Assembly: GCA_900541795.1 (NCBI GenBank)
Contig: UQLC01000014.1
Location: 1 to 59,410 of the forward strand
Length of the DNA stretch: 59,410 nt
Direction: 5' to 3'
Origin: an uncultured Collinsella sp.
Lineage (GTDB): Bacteria; Actinomycetota; Coriobacteriia; Coriobacteriales; Coriobacteriaceae
Below are positions 58,288 to 59,410 of this stretch, in pieces. The position numbers and the translations under genes are program-made. Within the stretch, counting starts at the first letter, position 1; each line of letters opens with the position of its first letter. Under the pieces are notes generated by a model. That model was not told where the DNA came from, searched no databases, and worked only from the letters and a program-made list of their open reading frames with translations.

Positions 58288-58296
58288 TAAGGCCTT
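58264..58296 (-). terminator. Terminator of mntP overlapping the third HipB site
   Basis: On the minus strand AAGGCCTTATGCA pairs with TTGCATGAGGCCTT (small mismatch), followed by TTCG. The third HipB site forms the upper stem and loop. Confidence 0.6.
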
Positions 58297-58332
58297 GTGC
58301 TGGCGTTGAGTTTTGAGCGATTGTGTTTGGCG

Positions 58333-58917
58333 TTACAGCGCCAAAATCCCCAGATGCTCAAGCAAGATCTTAAGCCCGATGAGGATGAGCACGACGCCAC
58401 CCACGATGGTGGCGGGTTTTTCGTAGCGCGCGCCAAAGGTGTGGCCGATCGCTACGCCGGCGACGGAGAAGATAAACGTTGTGACGCCGATAAGCGATAC
58501 AGCGGGAACGATATCGACCGAGAGCGCGGCAAACGAGATGCCCACGGCGAGCGCGTCAATCGAGGTGGCGATGGCAAGGATTAGGCACTCGCCCAGGTCG
58601 ATCTTTTCGGCATCCTTGCCGTCGCCTTCATCCTCATCCTCGTCTTCGGTAAAGGCTTCCCACAGCATCTTGCCGCCGATAAAGGCCAAAAGGATAAAGG
58701 CAATCCAATGGTCGATGGGTCCGATGATGCCCATGAATTGACTGCCGAGTGCCCAACCGATCACGGGCATGCCGGCCTGAAACCCGCCAAAGAACAGACC
58801 GAGCACCACGGTGACTTTAAGGTTGATCTTTTTCATGCCAAGACCCTTGCAGATGGAAACGGCAAAGGCGTCCATCGAAAGGCCAACGGCGAGCAACATG
58901 AGCTCTGCGAGTCCCAT
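58333..58917 (-). CDS. mntP: Manganese efflux pump MntP
   Basis: A 194-residue membrane protein with six helices in two related halves. LMLLAVGLSMDAFAVSICKG and LILAIATSIDALAVGISFAA contain the paired Asp residues that carry Mn2+. The loop between the halves is very acidic (EDEDEDEGDGKD). MntP expels excess Mn2+. The ATG at 58917 follows GAGGGAG. A Mn2+-sensing riboswitch in its leader confirms both identity and regulation. Confidence 0.95.
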   Translation of the reverse strand: MGLAELMLLAVGLSMDAFAVSICKGLGMKKINLKVTVVLGLFFGGFQAGMPVIGWALGSQFMGIIGPIDHWIAFILLAFIGGKMLWEAFTEDEDEDEGDGKDAEKIDLGECLILAIATSIDALAVGISFAALSVDIVPAVSLIGVTTFIFSVAGVAIGHTFGARYEKPATIVGGVVLILIGLKILLEHLGILAL

Positions 58918-58967
58918 AGTCTGGCTCCCTCTCTGCGGGCGAGCCCGCGTGTACCTCTTGGGGGAAT

Positions 58968-59107
58968 AACAAAAAAGACCCGTGGCGTACGCGCTGCGCG
59001 CACAACCACGAGTCTCGTTCATTAAGGCAAGCCAGACCGTTTCGGCCAGTATGTTGACTTGCCGCGCCACCGGAGGCGAACCCGGCCACGCGACTACTCC
59101 CTCATTC
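58968..59107 (-). promoter_or_regulatory. yybP-ykoY manganese riboswitch upstream of mntP
   Basis: On the minus strand the aptamer begins GAGGGAGTAGTCGCG at about 59104, continues with GGCAAGTCAACATACTGGCC and ends with GGCTTGCCTTAATGAACGAG. These are the conserved pieces of the Mn2+ aptamer. The last stem of the leader, GACTCGTGG/CCACGGGTC (with one mismatch), is followed by TTTTTTG and is a terminator. Mn2+ binding should prevent termination and switch the exporter on. Confidence 0.92.
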
Positions 59108-59212
59108 ATGTGAACCCCGATGCTACCACATAAGCAGCCCATTTGGGTTGGGCTCTCAGCTGTGTTCGCTCATTCTGTAAGCACCTTGATTATCGACTTT
59201 ATCCGAACACCT

Positions 59213-59248
59213 CCCACATTCATCCGCACATGTACGGATGAATGTGGG
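59213..59248. repeat. Perfect palindrome ahead of the IS30-like gene
   Basis: CCCACATTCATCCG and CGGATGAATGTGGG are perfect 14-bp arms around CACATGTA. It could be part of the left end of the insertion sequence; the right end lies outside the window. Confidence 0.6.
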
Positions 59249-59301
59249 AACCCGATACCCTGAGGGCCGGACCGGTCGGCCCCGGGAGATCGGAGGACGG
59301 C

Positions 59302-59410
59302 ATGTCCGGAAAGAAGAAGAGTGGCTCCGCGAGGGCGGTTCCGAGGGCCTACGGAAGGCTCACGAGGCACGAGCGGGACACGGTCCAGAGGATGCTGGAG
59401 CGCGGGGCCT
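59302..59410 (+). CDS. N-terminus of a probable IS30-family transposase (cut by the window edge)
   Basis: Only 36 codons are visible: a basic start MSGKKKSGSARAVPRAYG followed by RLTRHERDTVQRMLERGA. The second block resembles the first helix-turn-helix of IS30 transposases, which typically reads LT..ER..I..ML..G. The ATG at 59302 has a strong CGGAGG. The catalytic DDE domain is outside the window, so the assignment rests on this short motif and the nearby palindrome. Confidence 0.6.
   Translation, partial: MSGKKKSGSARAVPRAYGRLTRHERDTVQRMLERGA

Overview
The window is about 59 kb of GC-rich (roughly 60%) chromosomal DNA, densely packed with genes read mostly on the + strand. The gene set points to a gut anaerobe of the Coriobacteriia, most likely Collinsella or a close relative. 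It includes a fused two-ATPase ECF cassette under an FMN riboswitch, lysyl-tRNA synthetase with a C-terminal tRNA-binding domain, a 1,479-residue dehydratase-activase protein, and an AmaP/DUF2273/Asp23 envelope-stress operon. The genus is inferred from family content and style; I ran no database search.

Layout. 1-4 kb: a small anchored protein, a DUF389 membrane protein (-) and an OPT-family transporter (-). 4-9.3 kb: coaX, a dCMP-deaminase-like protein, an NifU-C-like protein, lgt and a large DUF6020-type membrane protein. 9.4-13.1 kb: a YebC-type regulator, the amaP-like/DUF2273/asp23 operon and a YitT-family protein. 13.2-18 kb: a zinc-ribbon membrane protein, an M20 amidohydrolase (-) and a divergent amidohydrolase-3 enzyme. 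18-21.1 kb: groES-groEL between two very large nested palindromes. 21.3-25.7 kb: an FMN riboswitch followed by ribU, the fused ecfA1A2, ecfT and two split-barrel flavoprotein-like genes. 25.8-30.8 kb: the arginine genes argC, argJ, argB and argD. 30.9-31.6 kb: a MITE-like element, tRNA remnants and tRNA-Val. 31.6-40.6 kb: asnB (-), then a Mur ligase, a HAD phosphatase, murI, rph, rdgB, dtd, veg, ispE and tRNA-Pro. 40.7-46.4 kb: tatA, greA, lysS, a ThrE-type exporter and a DUF2798 protein. 46.6-51.8 kb: the giant activase overlapping its own TetR-family gene, preceded by a perfect palindromic operator candidate. 52-56.3 kb: clpC and pepD. 56.4-58.3 kb: a hipBA toxin-antitoxin pair (-) with a three-site operator. 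58.3-59.1 kb: mntP (-) behind a manganese riboswitch. The right edge cuts an IS30-like transposase.

How the genes work together. Most are housekeeping: cofactor supply (CoaX, riboflavin uptake), cell-wall precursors (Mur ligase, glutamate racemase), nucleotide and tRNA quality control (RdgB, Dtd, RNase PH) and proteostasis (GroESL, ClpC). Three regulatory circuits can be read directly. FMN controls flavin uptake and two probable FMN proteins. Mn2+ controls its exporter. HipB and the TetR protein each have an obvious palindromic operator next to their own operon.

The least explained DNA lies between genes. At least five short palindromes with the core GGGACAGG or a close variant begin within 1-6 nt of a stop codon; their arms differ from copy to copy but still pair. 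There is also a second small repeat family, a 217-bp element with terminal inverted repeats, and very large nested hairpins beside groESL and lysS. These intergenic elements are my best candidates for something undescribed.
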